From: Thiodiazotropha sp040506275
Lineage (GTDB): Bacteria; Pseudomonadota; Gammaproteobacteria; Chromatiales; Chromatiaceae
Length of the DNA stretch: 64,000 nt
Direction of reading: 5' to 3'
Assembly: GCA_040506275.1 (NCBI GenBank)
Contig: JBEVXD010000013.1
Span: 1 to 64,000 of the forward strand
Shown: positions 54,564 through 63,159 of the stretch, piece by piece
How positions within the stretch are numbered: the first letter of the stretch is position 1
How the letters are laid out: each line of letters begins with the position of its first letter
Translations under genes and position numbers: made by a program
Notes under the pieces: generated by a model
The model's input: the letters and a program-made list of their open reading frames with translations, nothing else
Databases searched by the model: none
Told to the model about the DNA's origin: nothing

Positions 54564-54901
54564 AGTTATCTCCTGTTTAGTTCACAATGGTGGACTTACT
54601 ATTTATGAATTAGGTCTTAACACCTGCTACATACCTATCTTACGTCCACACTTTTGTTACTCAGGTGGTTAAATTATTTTTGCATCAGATGTTATGCAAA
54701 ATCATAGGATGTGGGGTAACACTGGTATATACGTAAAAACACGTGAAAGCACATACATCATCCTCGATGATAAACCACATAGAATGTGCTATTTATTGAG
54801 ATAGATACAATGAATAGGGGGGAATAAGTTTTTGTAGAAAACTTATTGTAATAGCTTGATAATCTGATTAATTCAGGTGCCAATCAACCGGTAAAATTAT
54901 T
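54564..54901 (-). promoter_or_regulatory. Control region of the monooxygenase cluster
   Basis: The 338 bases before the globin gene hold TTTTGCAT-N8-ATGCAAAA (54678-54701), TATACGT-N6-ACGTG (ACGT pair at 54731-54744), and ATAAAcCACAT-aga-ATGTGctaTTTAT (54770-54796). The last resembles the ATAAAC...TTTAT boxes bound by StyR/TodT-type response regulators. The ACGT motif and the ACTGGTATATA stretch beside it recur before the monooxygenase gene. No clear -24/-12 box is seen here. Confidence 0.6.
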
Positions 54902-55513
54902 TCATACAATAGTATGTAGCATCGCGAGACGAACAACATCAGAAAGTGATTTTGCTTCAAGCTTATCCATGATTTTAGCTCGATGCAGTTCAACGGTTCT
55001 AAAACTAATAAACAACTCTCTGGCAATTTCCTTGTTGCGTCTCCCTGTTACCAGAAGGTCCATAATTTGATGTTCTCGAGGTGTCAGTTTTGCTATCAAC
55101 CTTCCAGCCTCAAGTTTTTGCAGTTCGTTCTCATCTAGTTTTTCCATAATATTCAAACACTTATGGACACGCTCCATTAAGTCTTCGCTATTAAAGGGCT
55201 TTTCTATAAAATCTTGTGCCCCAGCCTGCATCGCGCGAACTGCAACAGGAATATCACCATGCCCGGTAATGACAATTATTGGTAACTTGACTCCTCTCTC
55301 GTTAAGCTCATCTTGAAGCTCTGGTCCGGTCATCTCAGGCATACAAACATCAAGCAGTAGACAACCGTTATCTATATTTTCGATATCTTTCAAGAAATCC
55401 AAAGCAGAGCTGTAACATTTAGACCTCAACCCATCAGCTTTAGCCAGTAGGGTCAATGCGCGCCGTACCGGCTCTTCGTCATCAACGATATATATAGTCT
55501 GTTGTTTATTCAT
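54902..55513 (-). CDS. FixJ/StyR-type response regulator
   Basis: This protein of about 203 residues has a receiver domain (~5-120) with IVDDEEPVRR, phospho-acceptor Asp in CLLLDVCMPEMTG, and Lys in DFIEKPFNSED. The LuxR-type helix-turn-helix (~140-200) contains LTPREHQIMDLLVTGRRNKE and ISFRTVELHRAKIM. ATG 55513 overlaps the kinase stop by eight bases (ATGAATAA). It probably binds the palindromes upstream of the globin gene, which starts 338 bases further on. Confidence 0.9.
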   Translation of the reverse strand: MNKQQTIYIVDDEEPVRRALTLLAKADGLRSKCYSSALDFLKDIENIDNGCLLLDVCMPEMTGPELQDELNERGVKLPIIVITGHGDIPVAVRAMQAGAQDFIEKPFNSEDLMERVHKCLNIMEKLDENELQKLEAGRLIAKLTPREHQIMDLLVTGRRNKEIARELFISFRTVELHRAKIMDKLEAKSLSDVVRLAMLHTIV

Positions 55514-57548
55514 CTGCTGTAATTGGTAGAGTAAAGCTGAAACTTGCACCTCCTTGTGGTGTATTGGTTATCAACATCTGACCACCATGCGCTTCTACTA
55601 CAGATCTTGCAATAGCAAGCCCCATACCCATCCCCTCCTCTTTGGTACTGAAGAATGGTTGGCAAACATGCTTCAACATCGATTCGTCAAGTCCTGGCCC
55701 AGTATCTTCAACCGTCACCTGTATAAAATCCATGTCAACTTGACAACTACTTATCGTTAATATTTTTGCACTGCCCCCGTTTTCCTGCATGGCATGACAC
55801 GCATTTCTAACGAGATTCAGTAAAACCTGTTCAACCAGTATCCCATCTCCTGTAACACTAGGCAGTGTCTCATCTAACAGTAACGAAACAGTGACACCGT
55901 TCCATCTCGCATCAACATTAGCCAATCGAACTACAGAATATACTAATTCATTTATTAATATTGGTATTTGGCGGAGCTCATCATTACGGACAAAATCACG
56001 TAGTCGTATTATTATCTCCCTTGCTCGATTGGCTTGTTCTTGAATAGCTGTAAGATTTTCCGAGATCTCATCATGAGAAGCTGCACCAACGTTATGAAGC
56101 TTTAACAATGCGGCACTTAACCCCCCGATAGCACTCAGCGGCTGAGCTAGTTCATGTGCTATTTGACTACTCATTTCACCTATGGTGGAGACTCTGGACG
56201 CCTGGGCCAACTCAAGCATATGTAGCTTTTCTCTTCGCTCAACCTCTTTTCGTTCAGTAATATCTGTAAAAACCCCCAAACAACCGATATACCTGTTATT
56301 TTCATCAAAAATAGACTTTGGAGATGTTAACGTGTAAATAACCTGCATATCCTTGCTCAACCAAGCAGTTTCCAAGCTCTCTTGGTTTACGCATGGACTT
56401 GCAGCCATTAACTGCAGCATGATTTCCTTGTAATCTTTGTGAACCAAATCAATCAATGGTTTACCGATAATTTCGTCAAATGAGTAACCAAACAAATCAC
56501 AGAACCTCTGATTCACAAAGGTTATTATGAAATTAGCATCTGTAGAGGCTAATGCCTCACTCATGGTCTCTACCAGCTCTCGGTATCGGTGTTCGCTAGC
56601 GCGCAGTTCATTTAAGGCATCGTTTTTGCCCTCCTCAGCACGCATATGTTCAGTAACGTCCTGGAGAATGATCGTAGCACCTAGTTGGCCTGAGCGGTCC
56701 ACTAGAGAAGAGGCATTCAACTCAACAAAGTGCTTTTCTTTACTAGCTATCTGAAATATTTCAGACTTCCTTCTACCAAGGGGTGCAACGCTACGCGCAA
56801 TCACACCTTGCAACCTGCAACGCTCATTCTTTGAAAACAGATTAACTAGAGATGTACCCAGCGCATCACGTTCGTTGATATCCAACACCTGACAGGCATG
56901 TCGGTTTAAATTAAGAATCGAGCCATTAATATTAATGTTCAGCACACCAATAGGGACTCTATCAAGTAAGCGCTCATAATAGTGTGTTATTTGTGGCCGT
57001 TGACCAGAAATTGCCCTTAGGGTGACCTGCGCTGCTTCCACGGATCCCTTATGTCGCCTACGTTTTTGAACCTTTTCAACTGCTTCCAATAACTCATTTG
57101 GTAGCTGATGAACTTTATCTGTTGAACAGAGCAAAACATCATTACCTATGAAAGGTGCAAATTTAAGTGCATGCTTCAGGTGGCTATACTTATCTGGTTC
57201 GGAAAGTATCAATACAGGTATATCGATACCCAATGAATGAATCCGCTGTGCAATTCGCACTGGCTCTTCAAGGCTTAACCCTAGTAATAATGCGTCAATT
57301 CGTATCCGTCCCTGCTCAAGTCCATTAAAAAGTTGCTCCAATGCTGTCAAATCTTCAAAATTTAGTACTGTATGTAATTGTTCATGCAGAAGTTGGTAAA
57401 TATTTTGCCCTACATTCAGAAGTACAACGTAACCGACAATACTATCTGAGCTAATATTTCTAGACGCAACATCAGCACTGTTATCATCATCACGGCTTAA
57501 ATTGTATCCATGTTTCATCTGCTTTAGTGTCACTTCATATCGGTTCAT
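55506..57548 (-). CDS. PAS-type histidine kinase with degenerate receiver domain
   Basis: This is a 680-residue soluble kinase. Residues ~37-165 resemble a receiver domain (VVLLNVGQNIYQLLHEQLH), but the phospho-acceptor position is Gly in ALLLGLSLEEP, so it should be inert. Two PAS domains (~190-300 and ~325-435) precede HisKA (phospho-His in SSQIAHELAQPLSAIGGLSA) and a HATPase domain (NLVRNACHAMQENGG, DTGPGLD, GMGMGLAIAR). The layout is like FixL/StyS-type sensors. It follows the flavoprotein gene by 15 bases and overlaps the response regulator gene by eight. Confidence 0.9.
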   Translation of the reverse strand: MNRYEVTLKQMKHGYNLSRDDDNSADVASRNISSDSIVGYVVLLNVGQNIYQLLHEQLHTVLNFEDLTALEQLFNGLEQGRIRIDALLLGLSLEEPVRIAQRIHSLGIDIPVLILSEPDKYSHLKHALKFAPFIGNDVLLCSTDKVHQLPNELLEAVEKVQKRRRHKGSVEAAQVTLRAISGQRPQITHYYERLLDRVPIGVLNININGSILNLNRHACQVLDINERDALGTSLVNLFSKNERCRLQGVIARSVAPLGRRKSEIFQIASKEKHFVELNASSLVDRSGQLGATIILQDVTEHMRAEEGKNDALNELRASEHRYRELVETMSEALASTDANFIITFVNQRFCDLFGYSFDEIIGKPLIDLVHKDYKEIMLQLMAASPCVNQESLETAWLSKDMQVIYTLTSPKSIFDENNRYIGCLGVFTDITERKEVERREKLHMLELAQASRVSTIGEMSSQIAHELAQPLSAIGGLSAALLKLHNVGAASHDEISENLTAIQEQANRAREIIIRLRDFVRNDELRQIPILINELVYSVVRLANVDARWNGVTVSLLLDETLPSVTGDGILVEQVLLNLVRNACHAMQENGGSAKILTISSCQVDMDFIQVTVEDTGPGLDESMLKHVCQPFFSTKEEGMGMGLAIARSVVEAHGGQMLITNTPQGGASFSFTLPITADE

Positions 57549-57563
57549 GGCTTGGTTAATGCC

Positions 57564-58727
57564 TCATGTTCCCAGAATTGGTAATCCGAGTAGTACACGT
57601 CCAGTCCATATACGGAGCATATCCGTAGTTGGGGCCATCACATGGGCCGCCCTTGCATCACGTAACAGCTGGTGTAATCGTGAATCGTCACGATAGGCAA
57701 CCCCTCCCATCAAAGTCATGACTTCATTGATAATATTAACTGTGCAGTCAGCTACTTCAGCTTTTGCTGTAAAGACTGTCGGTAGAGCATCAGGATCCCC
57801 GGCATCAAAAATTGAAGCCGCGTGATAGCAGAGACGTCGGGTACGCTCCAGCATTCCCCACAGCGTTCCAAGTCGATGCTGTACGACATTTAACTGCGCC
57901 AGACCTGTACCACTCTCGGTGTATTGACGTTCAAGCAAATGTATCCTGGCTTCTTCTAAAGCGGCACTCGCTATTCCTAGGTAGGTTCCAGTCATCGCCA
58001 TGAGAAAAATTGGCGCAACCACCTGAAATACATACCAAATCTGGTCACCCTCTTCCCCAAGCAAGTTGGCTCTATCTATAGCTACTTTATTTAATTTCAG
58101 ACTGGTTGAACAGTTACCGCGCATACCCAACCCAGACCAAGGAGGGCCCCATGTCAAACCTTCAGCATCCGATGGCACAACGATGCAGGAAAACTCTCCC
58201 ATCGGGCCATCCAGGTCAGCTGCTACAGTTGAAATCACATAGGAATCTGCATGTTGTCCGTTGGTTACAAATGTCTTAGTACCTGTCACATGATACATTT
58301 CCTGCGAAACCGCATCCAAGCGAGTACTGGGTATATAGAAATGTGAGCCCGTCCCTGCCTCACTTAGCGAAAGTGTCGTGAGATGTTCCCCTGCAGCTAT
58401 CGGGTGTAAGAAACGTTCCTGTTGGTCGGTCGTCGCTTTGGCTGACAGCACCGCTGATCCGACACAATGCATACCGAAACACATTGCAGTAGACGCACAC
58501 TCCTGTCCAAGTAATTCACATACTTGCGCAACAGCAAAGGAACCATATCCCAGGCCTCCATACTCTATAGGTATTGATAACCCTCCAATACCGGCTTGCT
58601 GTAACGCACGGAGTCCCTCCTCAGGCCAACGCGCTTGTTTATCTACATCTAGAGCATTCTGAGCGACAATCCCTTTCGCAATTTGCTGGACCTGCTCAAG
58701 AATAGACTCCAGGTCTCTAGGATACAT
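57564..58727 (-). CDS. Acyl-CoA-dehydrogenase-like flavoprotein lacking catalytic Glu
   Basis: This 387-residue member of the acyl-CoA dehydrogenase fold has a helical N-domain, a beta-domain (LSLSEAGTGSHF, GTKTFVTNGQHADSYVISTV) and a C-terminal helical domain (EVMTLMGGVAYRDDSRLHQL). Near the C-terminus it reads RDARAAHVMAPTTD where medium-chain dehydrogenases have RDAKIYQIYEGT, so the catalytic Glu is Ala365. The alternative site used by isovaleryl-CoA dehydrogenase is also not Glu. It may be a flavin monooxygenase of this fold or a sensor protein. AAGGTGA precedes the start, and it heads the kinase/regulator operon. Confidence 0.82.
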   Translation of the reverse strand: MYPRDLESILEQVQQIAKGIVAQNALDVDKQARWPEEGLRALQQAGIGGLSIPIEYGGLGYGSFAVAQVCELLGQECASTAMCFGMHCVGSAVLSAKATTDQQERFLHPIAAGEHLTTLSLSEAGTGSHFYIPSTRLDAVSQEMYHVTGTKTFVTNGQHADSYVISTVAADLDGPMGEFSCIVVPSDAEGLTWGPPWSGLGMRGNCSTSLKLNKVAIDRANLLGEEGDQIWYVFQVVAPIFLMAMTGTYLGIASAALEEARIHLLERQYTESGTGLAQLNVVQHRLGTLWGMLERTRRLCYHAASIFDAGDPDALPTVFTAKAEVADCTVNIINEVMTLMGGVAYRDDSRLHQLLRDARAAHVMAPTTDMLRIWTGRVLLGLPILGT

Positions 58728-58803
58728 GGATAGATCACCTTATTGGGTGGTTAGAACTCTTTTTGGATTTATAGATGGATTCTTTGCCATCCAACTCACA
58801 CAT

Positions 58804-58817
58804 GCAAATTTTAGCCC
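58804..58817 (-). promoter_or_regulatory. Sigma-54-like promoter before the flavoprotein operon
   Basis: On the minus strand TGGGCTAAAATTTGCA has GG and GC ten bases apart and the TTGCA box of the -24/-12 consensus (TGGCAC-N5-TTGCA). Transcription would begin near 58792, about 65 bases before the flavoprotein start. A sigma-54 activator gene lies 2.4 kb away in the same locus. Confidence 0.55.
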
Positions 58818-59226
58818 AAAATCTTTGTGGCAATTCCTAAATGCCTATTTTTCATGCAATCAACCTACTCACGTTAAACTCTCACAGCATAAAAAAATAT
58901 AACAATATTTTTGTAATCTGCTATTTAAAACAGCCATCTGTTAGCTCCCAATGCTTACAGAATTAAACGTATGCACTGAAAATACAATAGGTTGCATGTA
59001 TGTAGGCACTTTCGCTGTCACCATGAAAGAATTATTCAATGCCTGAAATGTCATCTACGGATAAAAATCTCCTATCTGAGGCTAAATGGAGAAAACCACA
59101 ACAAAACAACTCAGACCAGTACTTAGTAGTTATGCCCACAATGTATCGCAGAAATGACGCAGTGTAGTTAGCTGTCCTAATAGCGATACATCCAGAATCC
59201 CAGTATTCGTCTAATTAACCGGTGCT

Positions 59227-59263
59227 CAGAACTATACACGTAGTTCTGCGTATATCGCAGAAC
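59227..59263. promoter_or_regulatory. Three-half-site palindromic operator array
   Basis: CAGAAC (59227-59232) faces GTTCTG (59243-59248) across ten bases. GTTCTGCG (59243-59250) faces CGCAGAAC (59256-59263) across TATAT, a 21-bp palindrome. An ACGT-N6-GCGT motif (59238-59251) overlaps it, a one-base variant of the sites before the globin and monooxygenase genes. The array is about 560 bases before the channel gene. Confidence 0.6.
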
Positions 59264-59826
59264 CACTTGAATCACTAGAGTTATCTGTCAGTGGCCAGCA
59301 AAGTCCATCTTACCAAATAGAATCAGGGATCAGGATCTATTAACTGAAGTGAATGACATTGTTGAGGCAATGCAAATGCCCCAAACAATGGTGAAAAGTT
59401 AAAAGTAGGTATCAACCTTTTCAATTTCTCTTGAAGGTAGGTTTTGCTAGGAACAGATATGCCTTCATCCTCTTTATTAACTAATGAGGATCAACTGTAT
59501 TCATAAGACTTACAAGATATATAACCGAAGACGATTATAGCAACAGAATAGAGTTAGTTGGATTTCATCTGTTCAGACAACTCGTCAGATATTGACACCA
59601 CAATAGATGGATTATGCATATAACAGGCAGAGCATAGTAACACCTGAAACTGGTCGATTTTTACCGACTGATCAATATTCTATATGCCCATATTCCATCC
59701 CTGGATTTTCAACCAAATATGCTCTTGAAGTCTGAGAGCTAAGTGAGAAACAGACCACAACACACCTCAAACCAGGTGTCCTCATGGTCTGAATAACCAA
59801 GAGTCTCAGAACCAGATGGGGTTAAC

Positions 59827-61083
59827 ATGAGAAAATCGACATTTATAAATAAGTACGCTTCCATGCTTGTTATAACTGCAGGTAGTTTATACTCAGCACA
59901 GAGTTTTGCAGGACCTTACGGCTATGACCTGCACAATACCTTGGCGCCTGCTTCCGGTGGCATGGCGGGAACCAGCTTGGCACGTCCCCAGGACATCACC
60001 TCAGCAATTTTTGGCAATCCAGCAACACTAAGTCAGCTCAAAGGCAGCAAATACAGCTTTGGTGCAACATTCTATATGCCAGAAGTCGAGCTAACGCATG
60101 ACGGAAGCGTGACTGGCACAGCTTTCTCCGAGGACTCTGGCACAAGTATATTTGCAGTTCCTAACACCGGTGTCACCCAAGATCTCAGTGGGTTGGGAAT
60201 TCCTGCTACCTTTGGCATGGGACTGACAGCCGTTTCGGGAATAGGCGCAGAGTTCAGGAGTAATCCGGGTAGTCTCGGCGCTGGGGCAGAATTCATTATT
60301 TTAGGTGTCAATGCAGGTCTTGGTTATGAAATCACACCTGATCTTTCAATTGGTGCCGCTGCCACTATTAGCTTTGCAGAACTCGATCTTGGTCTTTCCT
60401 CTACCTCAGCGGCCACACATGACATTGGCTTAAGGGGTACATTTGGCGCCACATATGACAGGGGAGCCACAACAATCGGTGCCTATTACCAAACAGAGCT
60501 TAAACATACATTCGACAACCAAGTTCAGATTAGCGCAACTGACTTTGCAAGCCCCACCATAGAACAGCCGGCCAATATCGGATTTGGTATTGCAAACAAC
60601 AGCCTTATGAATGGAAATCTATTACTTGCTGTAGATGTTATGTATAAATTCTGGGATGACGCTAAATTCTGGCAGGATCTTTATGACGACCAAGGCATCA
60701 TTACCCTTGGCGCACAATTAACCAATGGGAGTTGGAAATATCGTATCGGTTACGGGTATGGGGAAGACCCTACTGACACTGGTACAACTGGACCCATAGG
60801 TGGTATTACGCAAGTCTACAGCAACATCGGTCCAATACCTTTGAATCAATCTGTCACCCAGTATATACAGGCTACTCAAGCTGAAGTTATATACAAACAT
60901 AGACTTACCTTTGGTTTTGGCTATGAGGGTTTTCTAGCACCACCAATAGATCTCGATGCACACTTTGGTTGGCAGTTTGCTGAAGAGAGAGACTATGGTA
61001 CCGGGAGCCTTTCAGGTGGAGGCCACACCCATGCAGAAACCCATTCATGGCACCTGGGTTTTGCCTTGTCCTGGAATTTTTGA
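59827..61083 (+). CDS. FadL/TodX-type outer-membrane hydrocarbon channel
   Basis: This 418-residue OmpP1/FadL-family barrel has a signal peptide ending QSFA-GP. Its plug region follows (NTLAPASGGMAGTSLARPQD, SAIFGNPATLSQL), with the NPA motif typical of the family. A long beta-barrel ends in LGFALSWNF. FadL, TodX and XylN relatives carry long-chain fatty acids or aromatic hydrocarbons across the outer membrane. Its place beside the XylM-like oxygenase suggests it imports that enzyme's substrate. GGGG stands about six bases before the ATG. Confidence 0.88.
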   Translation: MRKSTFINKYASMLVITAGSLYSAQSFAGPYGYDLHNTLAPASGGMAGTSLARPQDITSAIFGNPATLSQLKGSKYSFGATFYMPEVELTHDGSVTGTAFSEDSGTSIFAVPNTGVTQDLSGLGIPATFGMGLTAVSGIGAEFRSNPGSLGAGAEFIILGVNAGLGYEITPDLSIGAAATISFAELDLGLSSTSAATHDIGLRGTFGATYDRGATTIGAYYQTELKHTFDNQVQISATDFASPTIEQPANIGFGIANNSLMNGNLLLAVDVMYKFWDDAKFWQDLYDDQGIITLGAQLTNGSWKYRIGYGYGEDPTDTGTTGPIGGITQVYSNIGPIPLNQSVTQYIQATQAEVIYKHRLTFGFGYEGFLAPPIDLDAHFGWQFAEERDYGTGSLSGGGHTHAETHSWHLGFALSWNF

Positions 61084-61174
61084 TAGCGGTCCATTCTGTG
61101 ATGCTGTTTTGTTTGTTCAGCATGAGTCAAGAGTATTTGAATAGTTGGCTGTTTAATCTGCTATAGGTACTGCA

Positions 61175-63109
61175 ATGAATAGTAACAATACTTGCACAAG
61201 TCACTACGAAGCTGTCAGCGGTACCACCAATGATAGCTCCCATAACGTGGATATTGTAAATAAACAGTCAGAGCGACCATGGAACGGTCGCCTCAAGAAT
61301 CAGTCAACAAACCCGGATCAACAACAAAATGATTTAAATCCTGCTGAGTTTACTGATAAACGAGATATCTATTCATTACTACATGAAATAACTCATACAG
61401 TATTTAACGCCATTCAACAGCAGATCATAGATTCAAGGCTCAATATACATTTAACTGACAAGGAAGGAGCAGTTGTCAATATCACAGGCGATACTGTTCA
61501 TTCAAATACACAACTGACGGCTCGACGCCATCTGGATACCATTTGGCCAGAGCTTGTACAGGAAAACAGAGCTTTTCGATCCTGTGCTTTAAAAAAACAA
61601 CCCTTTACAATTTACAACAACAATCAATTCAATTTTAAAACAAAAAAAACTACTCGAACCACTGTAACAGTCCATGACCCATATGGAGAACTGATAGCAA
61701 CTATCAATGCTTCAAATGATTCTAATCCAATACTCGAACATACTATTGATTTGATAAAAAAGTCTGCACTTGTGATAGAAAATCAACTACTTCTTGCTTG
61801 TATGAAAGACAAATACATTGCTCGCTTTCATAGTCAGCCAGAGCTTATAAGCACTTCAGGTGAATGCATCCTTGCATTTGATGGTATCGGCAAAATAGAG
61901 GCAGCCAACAATAATGCGAAAAATCAACTTAATATTACCAGTAAAGAGATACTTCTTGGTAGAAATTTCAGCGATTTTTTTGATATGACTATATGCAACA
62001 TTAACAATATTAGTAATTCGAATATTGAACCGGTTCTAATGTTCGAAAAGGTGCAAGAGGCAAGTTTCCATACTAGCTTCATAACTCCTGATGAACATGA
62101 CAAAACAAACAAAAACAGACTGATCGTAACTAGATCAACTACTGAGTTTAACAAGAAACCAGGTTTGGATGACCTTGAATATGGCGATGCAAGGATGCAT
62201 CGTAATATTGACCGTGCAAAAAAACTACTAGAGAGAGATATACCCTTTATCTTATTAGGTGAAACAGGCACCGGTAAGGATGTATTTGCAAATGCGATCC
62301 ACCAGGAAAGCAGCCGAGCAAACAAACCTTTCGTAGCTGTCAACTGTGCCTCATTACCTGAAACCTTGATTGAGAGTGAATTATTCGGCTACAGACCTGG
62401 TGCATTTACAGGAGCAAGCAAAGAGGGTTCACGCGGAAAGATTGTACAAGCAAATGGCGGAACACTATTTCTCGATGAAATTGGTGACATGCCTTTACAT
62501 CTACAAGCACGCTTATTAAGAGTTCTTGAAGAAAGAGAAGTTATCCCTCTTGGGGGGGAAGTAGCGAAAAAAGTAGACATTCGTCTGATCAGCGCTACAC
62601 ACAAAGAGTTGCCACAACTTGTTGAAGAAGGTCGCTTCAGAGTTGACCTCTACTACCGACTTAATGGCATCAGCCTACAAATGCCGCCTCTTAGAGATCG
62701 TGATGATAAGCAGATCATTATTGACCACCTGCTTCATCTTGAATCTGGTCCTTCAGTAGATATTACTATTGAAAAAAATGCGCTTGATGCATTATATACA
62801 TACCAGTGGCCTGGTAATTTTCGTCAATTACGCAACATTTTACGCACTATAATTGGCTTGTGTGATGATGGAATAATAAGATTACAAGATCTTCCCGATG
62901 AGATATTTAGCGCTAATCTAGAGACAAACAGTATAAAAAATGAGCCAAAACGCCAGAATAATCCACTCGAGGTTGCAGAACGTAACACCATTATACGGGA
63001 AATGGAGTTAGCCTACTGGAACGTAACACAGGTAGCGTCGAAATTAGGTGTAAGCCGGAATACTCTATATAGAAAAATGCGCAACTTAGATATTATACCT
63101 CCTCGCTAA
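61175..63109 (+). CDS. AcoR-like sigma-54-dependent activator
   Basis: The 644-residue protein has an N-terminal GAF-like sensor (~60-200) and a PAS-like segment (~215-275). The AAA+ domain (~325-560) has Walker A GETGTGKD, the sigma-54 contact loop GAFTGA, and Walker B GGTLFLDEIGD. A Fis-type helix-turn-helix closes the protein (VTQVASKLGVSRNTLYRKMR). The GAF sensor layout is AcoR/DhaR-like rather than the XylR V4R type, so it may sense a different effector. It follows the channel gene by 91 bases. It is the likely activator of the -24/-12 element before the flavoprotein operon. Confidence 0.9.
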   Translation: MNSNNTCTSHYEAVSGTTNDSSHNVDIVNKQSERPWNGRLKNQSTNPDQQQNDLNPAEFTDKRDIYSLLHEITHTVFNAIQQQIIDSRLNIHLTDKEGAVVNITGDTVHSNTQLTARRHLDTIWPELVQENRAFRSCALKKQPFTIYNNNQFNFKTKKTTRTTVTVHDPYGELIATINASNDSNPILEHTIDLIKKSALVIENQLLLACMKDKYIARFHSQPELISTSGECILAFDGIGKIEAANNNAKNQLNITSKEILLGRNFSDFFDMTICNINNISNSNIEPVLMFEKVQEASFHTSFITPDEHDKTNKNRLIVTRSTTEFNKKPGLDDLEYGDARMHRNIDRAKKLLERDIPFILLGETGTGKDVFANAIHQESSRANKPFVAVNCASLPETLIESELFGYRPGAFTGASKEGSRGKIVQANGGTLFLDEIGDMPLHLQARLLRVLEEREVIPLGGEVAKKVDIRLISATHKELPQLVEEGRFRVDLYYRLNGISLQMPPLRDRDDKQIIIDHLLHLESGPSVDITIEKNALDALYTYQWPGNFRQLRNILRTIIGLCDDGIIRLQDLPDEIFSANLETNSIKNEPKRQNNPLEVAERNTIIREMELAYWNVTQVASKLGVSRNTLYRKMRNLDIIPPR

Positions 63110-63159
63110 ACAATTAATTAAAAGCGACAGTAAATAATCGGATTTTGATATATTGGTGA

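Larger units (their letters stand above)
58728..59826. other. 1.1-kb divergent control region
   Basis: No gene of credible length lies here. It separates the divergent flavoprotein and outer-membrane channel genes. It contains the sigma-54-like element at 58804-58817 and the operator array at 59227-59263. An earlier TATCGCAGAA lies at 59144-59153. A second GG-N10-GC element (GGCATTTGCATTGC, minus strand) lies near 59366-59380. The rest is AT-rich with no further clear signal. Confidence 0.55.
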
